Below are positions 22,154 through 33,592 of a stretch of DNA of 64,000 nucleotides, in pieces. Each line of letters starts with the position of its first letter. Within the stretch, counting starts at the first letter, position 1. A model generated the notes under the pieces. It was not told where the DNA came from. It saw nothing but the letters and a program-made list of their open reading frames with translations, and made no database searches. A program made the translations under genes and the position numbers. This stretch comes from Fonsecaea monophora (lineage: Eukaryota; Ascomycota; Eurotiomycetes; Chaetothyriales; Herpotrichiellaceae), in contig NW_019173964.1 in assembly GCF_001642475.1 (NCBI RefSeq), forward strand, positions 221,318 to 285,317, written 5' to 3'.

Positions 22154-23353
22154 CTCTTCAAGGTGATTTTGTCTCGTGTGATCAAAGTCCTGCGATCTAC
22201 TGTCGTACCCAACCAGTATTTAAGCTCCTGAATTGAAGAGCGTTATCTTTCCTTGCTTCTTGCTTACATGTTGGAGATCTTTCGTCTAATGGAAAGATGG
22301 ACCTCGTTACAGCCCGCATCAGGATCAAGACAGTAGTGCCTCTTAGCAGTAGAGATCACACTGTGGAGTATGGCATGCGATAAGCGCTGCAGAATCAGGG
22401 AAGAAGGCGTCCTGATACTTTCGCAATGTACATACGTGTAGTCCTTTTTTCTCGTTTCGCCTTGACACGGTGATTGGACGATGATCGGCGCGGCTGGGGA
22501 GCGTCGAAGGAGATTTTGGCTGAAAATAAAGACGACAAAAAGGAGATTGCGGTTTGTCACGCTCCGCCAAGCCTGATAATCTTCACGTGACTTCGCGTCT
22601 CAGGGCATGTCGATTGGCTGAGGAAAATTCCAGAAGCAACGAACCATGAAGCGAAAATCCTGCTATTCTACCTCCCGAAATTCGGCCGAGTAACGGATCA
22701 ATTGTGCCCATATCCGGGCCAGGGCGCGTATGAAGTAGTTGCTGAGTACCGTACCTCCAGCACTCGTCTATCGTGGGGTGGGTAAGCATTGCCATACGGA
22801 CACCCATTCACGTGAAAGGTTGTGCTGATGCATCTTACTCGGCTAACCTTCCTTCTCTATTGAAGCCGGTATTTGGCCCCGCTTGAGTAGGGTAGTTTTG
22901 TTTCGGAGCCTGCGCGAATCGCTGACCTTCTAGCTGGCCGGCTGGCCGCCTTGTCACCTCCATTGCTCGACCCTTAAGCTAACGGGACTGGCACTGGCAC
23001 TCGACAACACGGGAATGCGCGAATCTATCGTCGATCTCAACCCTCAATTTTTGGAACCTATTGGCTCGACGACTAAAGTTTCGATAGATCTTCAACAAGG
23101 CTTTTCATATTAACCAACTCTACAGTACAACGGGCCGCAACTGTTCTTCCTACGCGCTGCGAGCATATGATTCCTGCAGGGGAGCTCGAACAGGAAGGCT
23201 CTTCGATCCACTAGCACTTCCACCCTGGTACAGGACCATGCTTCCTATCGACTTTCAAGGGTGGTCGCCATAACGGTCGCCGGCCGGGCAATAACTGTGA
23301 CCAGTCTCCCCAACCGGTGAGGCATTGAAGGTTTGAACAACAGTGCGGCACAG
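22154..23353. other. Gene-poor accessory DNA
   Basis: No intact gene. Contains the 33-bp repeat copy at 22692-22724 near a CACGTGAC site (about 22584). The remaining sequence shows no legible protein or RNA gene. Confidence 0.45.
22692..22724. repeat. Dispersed repeat piece B, copy 1
   Basis: A 33-bp stretch (containing GTGCCCATATCCGGGCCAGG) matches 48959-48991 at 29 of 33 positions in the same orientation; all four differences are transitions. Both copies have a CACGTGAC site upstream, about 105 bp before this copy and 35 bp before the other. Probably the remnant end of a mobile element. Confidence 0.7.
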
Positions 23354-23476
23354 ACTGTATGGGCTTTTGCTCAGTGGGGTGCTACTATAACACCAGCCAA
23401 CGATTTACCTTTGGCACTTCCTGCCTCCCTGTCGGTATTGTTGCCTGCGAAATGGTTGGCTCTCGATGATCGATAA
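23354..23476 (+). pseudogene. Possible second APH-like relic fragment
   Basis: A frame reading VWAFAQWGATITPAND and on to LALDDR-stop aligns at the DNA level with the relic at 19874-20320: about 50 bp around the shared ACCAGCCAAC (20019-20071 versus 23390-23440) are roughly three-quarters identical. No start codon or catalytic motif. It may be a truncated, diverged duplicate; the match is short and could be over-read. Confidence 0.3.
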
Positions 23477-23784
23477 CAGCCACCCTCCACTTTCACAAGA
23501 GGCACGGACCTCTACGATCTGGCCACCAGCACTTCAGATGCACACGAATGGGAGTGATCGTCGTCATTGGCGTGTTATGGTCCTCTCATCCCCGTGTTGG
23601 AGGATACGGTACCATTTCCTCTTTCGACGACTTGCCTTAGTCACAATCTGGACTCCACAACTTGATGGCTTTGTGGTGTCCGCTCCTCACCTTTCGTCCA
23701 TATCTTTCGATGTAAGCGGCTCTTGGGGCGTCAGGCTCCAGCCTCTAGAATTCCCCGAATCGTCCAATCAAAGACCTTGTCACG

Positions 23785-24700
23785 CTATGATTCCTTCGTA
23801 TCAGCTCTTCTTCGACGCCTCCTCTTTCGGTCACGTCTGCCTGCAGGGGCTCGCTCCGTCTTTTGCTCCCCAGCGCTCGGACAGGGCACAGGACGTTGCT
23901 GATTCATATTTGACTGCCTTTCAAACTCTCGAATCGTCCAATCGAACACATTATCATGGTCGAAACCTTTGCGGCGAAAGAGGCGACCGAATAAGCTCCG
24001 GAGGTACTTGTAATCCGGCTTATCCTGGTCGTCCAATCCTCGAATGTAGTTCTTGTAGGTAGTAAACTTCGCGGGCAGACCCCGGCATAGTTCGGTTACC
24101 TTGATCGTCCGCTTCCGCTCGAAAACAAGCCTGTATTTTTCCTGCCAACTGGGGGCCTTCAGACCTCGCCAGGGAAGAGACCAATGAAGAAAATACAAGG
24201 CCATATTGTATACCCCAGCGACTCTAAGTCGTCACGTCGTGATGGAGCTGCATAGGGCCCAGTTTAGCTTGTCGAATCAACGATAGAACACATCCACACT
24301 ACTTACCGACGTTCAAGTGGCCATTGATGCTGGCGTAGCGGCAGGTGCCAACCAAGGAAATCCGGGGCTAGTTGCCGTCTTGTGACTCGTCACTTGGCTG
24401 TGAGAATCTCTTCGATAGGTGGAGAGCCCAAAATCGGTCATGTAGACAACGTTGCCCTGCTTGCCAGTATCCAGAAGGGAGTTTTCAGGCTTGATGTCGC
24501 GATGGAGGTATCCTGCCGCGTGGAGGAGTTGATCCATCAGCATCAATGTTGTCTTGAGTGAGAATTTGTTGTCACAGTAGCGAAAGAGATCCTCCAGATT
24601 GGGTCCCGGAAGTTCAAACACCACGGCCTGGAAATCACAGTGGTAGCCATGCCAGAACACTCGAGGGATGCCGGGAAATCCAACATTATCCCATACAGAA
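23785..24700 (-). pseudogene. Casein kinase 1-like protein kinase relic
   Basis: Segments of a CK1 kinase can be read in order on the minus strand but in shifting frames. First FELPGPNLEDLF and HRDIKPEN, with TDFGLSTYRRDSHS (about 24700-24370). After a frameshift, LVGTCRYASINGHLNV (about 24357-24305). After an apparent intron of about 65 bp, RRDDLESLGYT, then after another frameshift a long C-lobe to 23785 (EKYRLVFERKRTIKVTELCR, RRKGFDHDNVFDWTIREFER) with an Arg-rich tail. The Gly-rich loop and VAIK lysine of the N-lobe are not legible, and the segment before HRD is shortened. At least two frameshifts plus the missing N-lobe make this a pseudogene rather than a multi-intron gene; splicing could rescue only some of it. 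It probably derives from a retained, intact CK1 elsewhere. Confidence 0.8.
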
Positions 24701-25442
24701 AGAGCGTGTGCCTACATAGATTTACTCCCAGGCACCTTCTGACCACTAGGAAACGGCAGCCTAATCGCAACGGCAGCCTAATTCTGATGTACAACGAGGC
24801 TGTTGGCAGTCGTCTTGATTGGTCCTGGGGTCTCCACGAGGCTTTACCAACGCAAAAAGGAGTGGCGGCGATGTGCAAATAGCTGCGGAACCGGAACTCC
24901 TGAACCCACTCGTGAATTCAACAACATCTCATCCCTCAAGGAACACCGCAACACCCGTCCAGAACAATATTGCCTTTGTGTTCGAACCACTTTTGGATCT
25001 TGAGACCCCAATTCTTACTAGGTGACACAGAGCATGAATAACACCGAGCCGTCGAATGAATGTATGCACCGTGCACTGTGAGTGTCCCTGATACTGTGCA
25101 GGTCCTTCGGCTTGGTTGCTTGACAACGGCAGAGGATCGGGACGAATTACGTTGGCCAGGCCAAGTTTCAGTACTCGGTAGATCTGTTGACTTCTTCTAA
25201 TACTTTTAGTCTTGTTTGTTCTCGCGATTGGCTTTGCCAAGCCGCTACATACAAATCTGACATTGACACCCACGGCCACGACAAGGACTTTTTATGTACC
25301 TCGTACATATCAACAGTTTATGGCGCAATGGATATCAGCAAAAGTTTCGTGCCTCTCTGCGGCTGAGGCGACACTGTTCCTTCCTGGGCAAAGCCCCGTC
25401 CTTGTCCGTTCAATGCAACATTAAAAATATATTCCGCCCATC
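24701..25442. other. Intergenic region
   Basis: Between the CK1 relic and the methyltransferase gene. An almost perfect tandem repeat with an 18-bp period (around GGCAGCCTAAT, about 24753-24785) is present. Otherwise no gene; the 3' part is the methyltransferase promoter. Confidence 0.4.
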
Positions 25443-26300
25443 ATGACAACCGACCGGCAGGCAGAGATCGATGCCCGGGTATCCACGGCCGCTCAACTCG
25501 AGTACTGGGGCAAGCAGTCCGCCGACGACAACGGCATGCTCGGCGGCTTTCCCCACCTATCTCGCGTGGACATGCAGTTCTCTCGCAATTTTCTATCCAA
25601 GCTCCATCGGCTCCATCCGATCTCAGGGGATAAAGGACCAACATCAGACGACAGCGTCGATCGAAGAACGGGACAATATGCATTCCGGCATTGCCTCGAA
25701 TCTGGGGCGGGGATCGGGCGGGTTACGCTCAACTTGCTGGCTTCACTTTGTGAGAAAATCGACATTATTGAGCCGGTGGAGAAATTTACCGCCACTCTGA
25801 CTGCGCCGGGGGCGCCGCTGGTCAAATCTGGGCAGCTGCAGCGCGTTTATAACGTGCCTTTGCAGGAGTGGTCAGCCGAATCAATTCCTTCCTACGACGC
25901 GGCCAACGCGGTGCCTGCGGATCCGATATCAGACGCAGATAGGTGGAAGCCCTCGACTCCACTGGGCGAAGTCACGACTGGACTGGGGGCCCGTTACGAT
26001 CTTATATGGCACCAATGGTGTCTTGATTACCTCTCATCCCCAGACCTAATCCGCTACTTTAGGACATTGGTCCCGCTGCTAGCGCCAGACGGCTGGATCA
26101 TCGTGAAGGAGAATATCTCGAATGCCGCGGACGGGGAAGATATGTTCTGGGAGGAGGACAAAAGCGTCACGCACAGCGATCGCAATTTTCGGGCGTGTTT
26201 TGAGCAGGCTGGCCTGAAGATTGTGCGAACGAAGCTGCAGACGGGATTTCCGAAAACGTTGCTGCCCGTGAGGATGTACGCATTAAGACCGGCATCTTGA
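25443..26300 (+). CDS. Alpha-N-methyltransferase, NTM1/TAE1 family (285 aa)
   Basis: Single-exon SAM-dependent methyltransferase of the NTM1 (METTL11A; yeast TAE1) family, which methylates the alpha-amino group of proteins beginning (Met)-X-Pro-Lys, including ribosomal proteins. Visible: N-terminal YWGKQSADDNGMLGGFPHLS (substrate-pocket region typical of the family), SAM motif ESGAGIGRVT at residues 86-95 (family usually DCGAGIGR), IIEPVEKF (motif post-I acidic residue), IWHQWCLDYL and FKENI-like KENIS. It is longer than yeast TAE1 (232) because of an insert around residues 155-185. Cytosolic. Start chosen at the first ATG (25443). Stands alone between accessory DNA and splicing factor gene. 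Confidence 0.93.
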   Translation: MTTDRQAEIDARVSTAAQLEYWGKQSADDNGMLGGFPHLSRVDMQFSRNFLSKLHRLHPISGDKGPTSDDSVDRRTGQYAFRHCLESGAGIGRVTLNLLASLCEKIDIIEPVEKFTATLTAPGAPLVKSGQLQRVYNVPLQEWSAESIPSYDAANAVPADPISDADRWKPSTPLGEVTTGLGARYDLIWHQWCLDYLSSPDLIRYFRTLVPLLAPDGWIIVKENISNAADGEDMFWEEDKSVTHSDRNFRACFEQAGLKIVRTKLQTGFPKTLLPVRMYALRPAS

Positions 26301-26978
26301 GACAACCGAAGGTAGGGTGCGAGTCCTTTCGTTGTCGCTCCGAGTCTCGAGAGTGTCGCAGCCCTCAGCCACTGGAATGTTGTTCGACCTAACACTGTTG
26401 CGCATCAGGCCAGGCTGAAGGAGCGCGAGGTGTGCAGAAAGCTTCCTTTTCGACTGCCTATTTGTCCAAACTTTACCAACCTTGTCTATCGATCTCCATG
26501 AGATAAAAAAGAAGCCGCAAACCCGGACACCTAGATTATAGAGCACGGCCGTTTAAACATGATAGAATTCGCCGTGACTGGGAAGATCGAAGAGATTGAC
26601 ACAAGGAGTCAAATTTGTGATGAGAAGGGGGGCAGGTGTAGGAGGATTGAACATCTGGCGAGAGGGGCAAATACTGTTACTGTAACGATGGGCGCATGCA
26701 GGGCACTGTGTGGCACTGTGCGAATAGATAAAAGATGCCTGTCACAAATGCCATGATTGGTGCTTTCCGATATTGCAAGGCTGCTGTTGATTGAGCTAGT
26801 CTATTTGGGGCAGTAAAAAGGCCGAGTCACGAGTCCTCCGCACTTTGGGTTCAGCCTCCCAGACTTGGGAACATTTGGCGTCACAGTTAATCCATTCCTG
26901 TCAAACTTGAGCAGCATTCCTGTACCTAGATCAGAATCATGCATCTCCGCCTCATTCCTCGAGAATATACCTGTCAGA
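26301..26978. other. Intergenic region
   Basis: 3' flank of the methyltransferase gene and promoter/leader of the splicing-factor gene, both on the plus strand. A continuous frame extends 38 codons upstream of the ATG at 26979 but has no ATG, so it is probably leader. No other feature. Confidence 0.5.
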
Positions 26979-29786
26979 ATGCCTCTTTCCAATAACGACA
27001 TTTCCTCCAAACTCGGCGCCTCGGCGAAAAAGTCCATCTTCGAGCGACAGAAAGCAGAAGCGGAAGCAAAGAAGGCCCGAGAGAAAGCAGAGACAGCAGC
27101 TGTCCTTGAAGATTTTGTGAAGAGTTTTGAAGACGATGGGGACCAAATACCGGGCTTTGCTTCAAAGCGAGGCCCGGGAGGCGAACACAGAGGGGGTGTT
27201 GGCGCCCCTGGGAGCAACTACGGTCCCTCCGGCCCTGGCAAGAGACACTTCACAAGTTCGGGCCTGAAGAGCGGTCCTGGCAGTCTGGGGCCGAGTCCCT
27301 CGTTGACAAAGAGTGGACCTGGTAGCTTGGGTCCTGCACCGGGATTTGGAAGAAAGAGACACTATGATGAATACTCAGGCCGGGATCGGGATCGAGAACG
27401 CGACAGAAGGGACAGGGTGTTTTCCTACAATGATGGCAGAGATGCGGACAACAGGAGAGACATCCCCGCTTTCGCTCATGACGAGGAAGAGGAAGATGCG
27501 CGGGACACAGATGATCTGAAAGCTGCCGCGAAACCCACCTTGCATCTCGCCTCTCTTCCCCCCGAGACGTCTCCTGCGGTCGTCAAGGCGCTCTTCACTC
27601 CCTCTCCGTTGGTCGTCGAAGGTGTCCGCATCCTTCCACCTGCGCCAGGCACAACCGCTGAAAGGAAATCAATCTCGGCAATCGTCACACTCGCCGCCGA
27701 GACTCCAGCGGCAGATATTGAAACAATGGTCTCGCACCTTCAGAATAAATACCTCGGATTTGGGTTCAATCTTTCCATCTCTCGCCATCTTTCTTCAGCA
27801 GCCTTGACCGGCATCAACTCCCTCGGTAACAACACTCCGTCTGCGAGCTTGCACAATCTTCCCTTTGGTGCAAAACCAATGCCACAGCACACATCCTTAT
27901 CCCGGGCCCCTCCACCAGGTCAGGCAGCTGGCGGTAACCGCTTTGGTCCTCCGGCTTCGTACACCTCATCGACACCGTACGGTCCTCGATCCACCATGCC
28001 CCCAACACAAGTCACGGTACAAGTCCCAAGCGATCTTCGACAACTCCGGCTAATCCACAAAACCATCGAAGCTCTTCTAACTTACGGTCCTGAATTTGAA
28101 GCATTGCTCATGTCCCGGCCGCAAATTCAACGTGACGAACAATGGGCTTGGCTTTGGAACTCGAGATCCACGGGCGGAGTGTATTATCGTTGGCGTCTAT
28201 GGGAGATTCTGACCGATTCTAAATCGCGTCGCAGACAACGGTACACGGGATACGGGATGCGACAACCGCAAGGTGATATATTGTTTGAGGGACAATCAAC
28301 CTGGATCGCCCCCGAAGAGGACCTCAAGTTCGAGTACACCACTCGTCTCGAGGAATTCATTTCCGATGACGACTATAATTCTTCGGACGAAGAAGGCATC
28401 GATGATGACAACAGAGGAGGTGGATTGGCCAGACGGTATCACGATCACCAAAAACTGACCAACATCAGTGAGTCCATGGACAACGATGGCACTGGTTATC
28501 TTAATCCACTGGCGAAGACGAAACTCATTCATCTACTTAGCCGCCTGCCAGAAACCAATGCTAGGCTACGCAGGGGTGATGTTGCGAGAGTGACGGGATT
28601 TGCTATTGAGCACTCTGGGGCTGGGGCAGACGAGGTTGCAGAATTAGTCACGAGGAACGTAGTCAGGCCGTTTTGTTACAGCGTCACGAGACCGAAACGA
28701 GAGACAGACGAGGAGAACGACCATCATGACGAGGAGAACGATGATGGTACGCCAAAACACCAGGGGGAGGGGGAGGCCCCCAGGTCTGAAAACCCAGACC
28801 AACCGCCTAGACCCATGGAAAAGGATACAACCCCGGCATCACTAATCGGTTTATATTTGATAAGCGACATTCTCTCAGCCTCCTCAACCTCGGGTGTGCG
28901 ACATGCATGGCGCTACCGCTCACTGTTTCAGCATCAACTTCTCGCTCAGAACGTCTTGCCTGCGTTGGGCAAATTCCCACAAAAGCACGAATGGGGCAAG
29001 CTCAAGGCCGAGAAGTGGAAGAGACAGGTACAAGTGGTCTTGGGGCTGTGGGAGGGGTGGTGCGTTTTTGAGGAAGCGAGGATGAAAGAGATGATTGAGG
29101 GTTTCTTACACCCGCCCCTGAGTGAAGAAGAGAAAGCCAAGGCCCAGGCTGAGCAATTGGCCGAAAGAGAGAAACAGAAAGAAAGAGACAGGGCTACCGG
29201 AAGTGTGAGCCGTTGGCGTAGCGTGGACGACGCCAGTGCTAACGGAGGCGTTCCGACCTCAGACAAAGTCGTGTCTACTGCTTCTGCCGACGCGAACCAC
29301 GCAGCCAACGACGGTGACGTGGAAATGAACATGGACGGGACGCCCATGATTGATGACGACGGAGAGGGAGTGCAGACCGAAGCTGACGAGCAGGACGTAG
29401 ACGGGGACGAGGTTCTGACGGACGAGAACATCGACGGCGTCCCAATGGTGGACAGCAGCGATGACGAACAGGACGTCCAGGAACCCAACCGGGAACGAGA
29501 GGATGCTGGAGCCCCACCTCAACGGCAGGAAGAGCAAGACCGCGCCGCAAAGCAGCAGCAGTCTGTGGACGAAACCGAGGGCGGCAAGGCAAAGACAGTC
29601 TCAAACGCAAATACGCAAGTAACACGCGAAGCAGCCCCAGAGGTGCGAGGACAAGGAGGTTCTTCTGGCCCGGCGGCAACAACAAAGTCGGCAGTAGCCG
29701 CGGGTCCAGCGATTACCTTGGCGACGGCTTCTGCTCAAGGCCGCCGAGTCCGGCCGAAAGCCACGGATTTCGACATGTTTGAGTAG
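26979..29786 (+). CDS. SR140/U2SURP-like splicing factor with SURP and CID domains (935 aa)
   Basis: Likely U2 snRNP-associated protein of the SR140/U2SURP type, acting in pre-mRNA splicing and coupling to RNA polymerase II. Single exon. N-terminus with SIFERQKAEAEAKKAREKAE coiled coil; a Gly/Pro/Ser region with an internal KSGPGSLGP duplication; an RRM-like region (about 186-290); a SURP/SWAP domain at about 350-410 (YGPEFEALLMSR, WAWLWNSRSTGGVYYRWRLW). A CID (RPR) domain spans about 508-707 (LIHLLSRLPETNARLRRGDV, LYLISDIL, ASSTSGVRHAWRYR). It ends in a long acidic, Glu/Asp-rich tail. The RRM lacks clear RNP1/RNP2 aromatics, so RNA binding by it is uncertain. Confidence 0.9.
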   Translation: MPLSNNDISSKLGASAKKSIFERQKAEAEAKKAREKAETAAVLEDFVKSFEDDGDQIPGFASKRGPGGEHRGGVGAPGSNYGPSGPGKRHFTSSGLKSGPGSLGPSPSLTKSGPGSLGPAPGFGRKRHYDEYSGRDRDRERDRRDRVFSYNDGRDADNRRDIPAFAHDEEEEDARDTDDLKAAAKPTLHLASLPPETSPAVVKALFTPSPLVVEGVRILPPAPGTTAERKSISAIVTLAAETPAADIETMVSHLQNKYLGFGFNLSISRHLSSAALTGINSLGNNTPSASLHNLPFGAKPMPQHTSLSRAPPPGQAAGGNRFGPPASYTSSTPYGPRSTMPPTQVTVQVPSDLRQLRLIHKTIEALLTYGPEFEALLMSRPQIQRDEQWAWLWNSRSTGGVYYRWRLWEILTDSKSRRRQRYTGYGMRQPQGDILFEGQSTWIAPEEDLKFEYTTRLEEFISDDDYNSSDEEGIDDDNRGGGLARRYHDHQKLTNISESMDNDGTGYLNPLAKTKLIHLLSRLPETNARLRRGDVARVTGFAIEHSGAGADEVAELVTRNVVRPFCYSVTRPKRETDEENDHHDEENDDGTPKHQGEGEAPRSENPDQPPRPMEKDTTPASLIGLYLISDILSASSTSGVRHAWRYRSLFQHQLLAQNVLPALGKFPQKHEWGKLKAEKWKRQVQVVLGLWEGWCVFEEARMKEMIEGFLHPPLSEEEKAKAQAEQLAEREKQKERDRATGSVSRWRSVDDASANGGVPTSDKVVSTASADANHAANDGDVEMNMDGTPMIDDDGEGVQTEADEQDVDGDEVLTDENIDGVPMVDSSDDEQDVQEPNREREDAGAPPQRQEEQDRAAKQQQSVDETEGGKAKTVSNANTQVTREAAPEVRGQGGSSGPAATTKSAVAAGPAITLATASAQGRRVRPKATDFDMFE

Positions 29787-30208
29787 TACCCAAACAGACA
29801 AGCAGGAAAGCAAGCATTCGGTGTCAATGAGCACAAGTCAGAAGTACGACAAAGGATCGAGATGACGGGGAGAAGGAAAAGAAGGAGATGATGAACAAGA
29901 TGCCAATAAACTGGATTGGTGGTTCTTGCTAATTCTAAGCAACGAAATAATAGCCCCCAAGGTCGAAAAAAAAAAGCAATAGAGAAGATCTTTGCTTTTT
30001 TGGATCGGTTCCTGGCTGGATGGTCTATGCCAGTTTCCCGAACACGCTTGCCCCTTTGTCTTATCCGTATTCCCTTATTCTCAGCTCTCGCTGCTGTAGT
30101 TACATACCCATATACCCATAGAGCCGTAGGCTCCGTGCTCTGCACTCTAGCAGATCCAAGACACACACCCACACACCCACACACTACATCTCAGGCCTAC
30201 GAATGCGC
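29787..30208. other. Convergent 3' intergenic region
   Basis: Between the ends of the splicing-factor gene (plus) and the AIM21-like gene (minus). Contains an A-run (about 29966-29974) and a CACACACC repeat at about 30163-30184. No gene. Confidence 0.6.
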
Positions 30209-33200
30209 CTACACCTCCTCCGTGCTCGCCTTCCCCGGCTCGCCTTCTGGTAGCGTGTTTCTCAATGTCCGTGGTTCGTCGGGGGTTGGGCTCTTCTCCA
30301 GGGGCACTGTGTCCCCTAGCGTGCTTGCGGTTGTGTGCTTGCTAGCAGGAATTGCATCCGTACTTGGATCAGGCTCTTCTCTTTCCAGTTCTAAACCGGT
30401 CTCCTGAACACTGCTTGCCGTCGTCCGTTGAGAGAGTCCAACCTCTTCGCCCTCCTTGTCCACTTTCTCGGCTGGATCAGTTCGACTGAGAGGGTTGGAC
30501 TTCTCCCTTATAGGCGTCCCAGGTGTGGGCTCCGGGTCTGCGAGTTCCCCAGCGGTGTTTGTCGCTATATTAGTCGCCATCGGTATCGGTTGACTCTCAA
30601 CCTCAGCCTCTGTCTTGGGCTCAGCCTCGCCATCATCGGTCACATCTGTAGGGGCTGGCGGAGAGACTTGTGCCGGAGCGGTTTGTTCGGACTGCTCAGC
30701 CTGCTTCTCCGGAATGTCCAGATTCGCAGATCCCTCCTGCTGCAGAGTCGGGGCAGGCGCAGAGGATCCAGTGGAAGAGACGTTCAACTCGTCAACGTCA
30801 TCTATAGTCCACAAAGCTCGCGGTGAAAACATGGAAAACCCCGTTGGTCTCACCACAGCGGCCGGAGACTTGGCCGGTGCTCGCCTCTGTGGACCCCGGG
30901 CTCTACCCTTGCGCGCATCTTCCAAAGGTTTCACCTCTTCAGCCACTGGCTCTGGCTCCTTCTCTTTGGGCGGTCCCAGGCCAAGTTTCTGGTTGAGATC
31001 GTTCATAAAGTTCCCCCTCAGATTGGCAATTTTACTGCCTGGCACAGGCCTGGCAGGGATTTGTGGCTTAGCTTTGGTGATGGGAGGGGAAACCTTCTCC
31101 TGTTCGACCGATCCTGCTGAACCGCCAGATACGGTCTTCGCCAGCCCCTCTCCAGCAGGTTTCTTTGCTGGACGAGCCGGAATCTGAGGTTTCGGTCGAT
31201 CGGGAATACTGGGAACTTTCTTCAGCTCTGTGGGTGAGACATCCTTGGGTTTTGCGGCGTCAGTCGGGGAAACACCTAGTGGTGGCACAGCGCCGAGTGC
31301 TTTCTGTGGCCGGGGCGGCACACTCGGTGCAACCTGAGCAGAGGAAGCCCCTTCACCTAACCTGTTCTTAGCGGGACGTGGAGGTATGCTTGGCTTCGCT
31401 GTAGCTTCCGGCGAGGTCTCCTCTTCTGCTTGCTGTTCTCTTGGTAGATTTGAGATGGTTGTAACTAGGTGGTGGCTGTCTGGGCTGTCCTCCCATATAT
31501 CTTGGCTGGGAAATCTAGGTACCATGCCAGGTCTGGTAGGCATGTCATCGCGAAGGTGAGGCGCAAAGCGGGATTGTGCCAGTCTTTGTTCCTTTGGGAT
31601 CAACTTGGCCTTTTCCTTTTCAGATGGCTCTTCCTTTCGGGCAGCTTCCTGTTCCGGAGGTTCAAACGTCTTACTAGCAGAAAGATCCTCCTCAGCTTTG
31701 GCGGGAAGATCTGGTGTGGAGACGGTAGCGGAGTGATGGGCACTACTTGGTGTATCTTCCCAGATGTCTTGGCTGGGGAATCGCTGCTTGAGAGCTTCAG
31801 GTCGCTGCTTGAATCGTTCGGCGTGATTGATCGGCTTCTTGTCATCGTCCTCAGGGAACAGTGGTTCATATTCATGTACATCCTCCAGCGGAGTGTGCAT
31901 GGCGTCTCGTTCCTCAGTATGAGAGATAAATCGAGCCAACGAGTGGTTAGCGCTGTGGAGACTGTACATGCTGGTGGGTCTGCTTGGTGGACGTGATCCT
32001 GGGGTAACATCACCGCTTGCAGGTTCAAGGCTTCCACGGCGTTCCTGTTTGGGAGAAACGGCGGGCTGCAGAAGTTCCAAACCGGGTTCCTTCGCGACCT
32101 CGTCCGCCGCGAGGATCGGCACCGAATAGCCATATTCCTGAAGGTGGTCATCGTCCTGACTGGGCTGCGAGACCAGCGGCCGAGTGTCCAGTGTTTCGTT
32201 CATGCTTTCCTCGCCGCCTGAAATCTTATTATACCGTCGACCGACCGGAACATGGACCTCTCCCTCCTGTTCACTTTCGATGGCATCGTGATCGTCATGC
32301 CTACTGGAAATCGAAAGTCGGCCACGTCGGACTTCAGCTGGAATGGTATCGTCCGCTGGGAAACTGGCTTTCCTCAGTGGGGATTCGAGGGCAGGTTGGG
32401 AGGTGTTGGTAAGAGTCTTTGCGAGACTGTTGGGAGTATTTTGCTGAGACCTGGAGATGTAGATATCCGAGGCCAGATAGCCGATTTGTTCATCAGGGTA
32501 GGAATAAGTTGATCCTGAGGTTCCTGGACAAGTGAGTTAGAGTATGCCATGTTTTCTCAAAGCAAACAACGTACCGAGTCCTGATCCGCGACTAGCTGTC
32601 TCCCGCACAATTTTGTTCAGATCATCACTACTCAAAGCGAAAGCGCCGCGGCCACTGCCGATGCTTTCATACACTCCATGGCCATGGGTTTCCTCGATTT
32701 GGGCCGCCTCGGGGTGTTTTGCATACCAGTCCTTTTCGAACTTGTTTTCAGGAACAACGCCATGACCATGGAGACCATAGGACCCAGGAGGAGTAAAGAT
32801 CTCCCTACTCGCCTTTGCCCGCGAGTGAGTGGGCCGCCTCTTGTCGCCATTTGTGCCAGTATGAGCCGGAGTCAGACCCGGCGCAGGGGAAGGGGCCTGC
32901 ACATCTCCCAACAAAGGATTGATGGGAACTCGGATGCCGAGTTCTGCGGGACCAGACTCGTCATCTCCAAAGACAGAGGGACGGCGCTCGCCGCCAATTG
33001 TAGATGAGGGCCGAGAGAAACTTGACCGGGTCCTCACTTGCTGTAACCCTTCACCCTCATCTTGTGACGGAGTCGACGGCTTCCCGATGCCGTGGGAAGC
33101 AGCTTGCTGGGAGTCGGTCCGGGTGACAGCCTGGACCTGGGCAGTCGCACTTGACTTGGGGAGCGAGGGCTTTGGGGCGTACAACTTGAGGTCTTGTGCG

Positions 33201-33592
33201 ATATTTCTGGTCTGAGCCGCCGCATCCGACCCGAGAGTCGAGACTGGTGGTTGCTGATTCGTTTGCGTATCCGTCTGCATTTCCATGCCCATGTCCATGA
33301 TCTCGCCATACTCCATGCCTTCTTGGCCGAGGGATGGCAGGTGCTGGACGCTGGGACGGCGAGGCATTCCCTCCGCAGAGGATTGCTCATTGGCCTTGTG
33401 ACGGGTGAGATTGGCGGACCATGGTTCGTTCAGAGGAGAGCGAGGGAAGTTGGAGGGTGACATGGAGCGTTCAATACGCTTGTTTATGGGACGAGGAGGA
33501 ATGTCGGGCAGCTTTCCTGCGCCATGGGCAGCAGCTTGCTGAGCTCGACTAGGACGAGGAGGAATGGTGGGAGCGACTTGAGCGGCCGACAT
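30209..33592 (-). CDS. AIM21-like proline-rich actin-patch protein (1110 aa)
   Basis: Two exons, 33592-32575 and 32523-30209, joined over a 51-bp intron (GTACGT donor, CTAAC branch, TCCAG). In yeast, Aim21 (altered inheritance of mitochondria 21) works with Tda2 at cortical actin patches to tune actin assembly. The ATG at 33592 gives the characteristic start MSAAQVAPTIPPRPSRAQQ. The whole protein is disordered, with many PPRP/IPARP SH3-ligand motifs, two RFPSQDIWED repeats (about 150 residues apart at most), a LRGNFMNDLNQKLGLGPP block, and long acidic/Ser/Thr-rich C-terminal parts. Homology is judged by architecture and phrase similarity; no enzymatic domain. The long upstream region may contain its leader. 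Confidence 0.8.

Noticed and set aside
23466..24062. Plus-strand 198-codon frame
   Set aside because: It is the antisense of the casein kinase 1 relic, whose minus-strand translation is clearly kinase-like.
23785..24700. Functional multi-intron casein kinase gene
   Set aside because: At least two frame changes occur without plausible introns, and the Gly-rich loop and lysine of the N-lobe are absent.
29275..29685. Minus-strand frames opposite the splicing factor tail
   Set aside because: Shadows of the acidic Glu/Asp-rich coding sequence, giving Leu/Arg-rich antisense.
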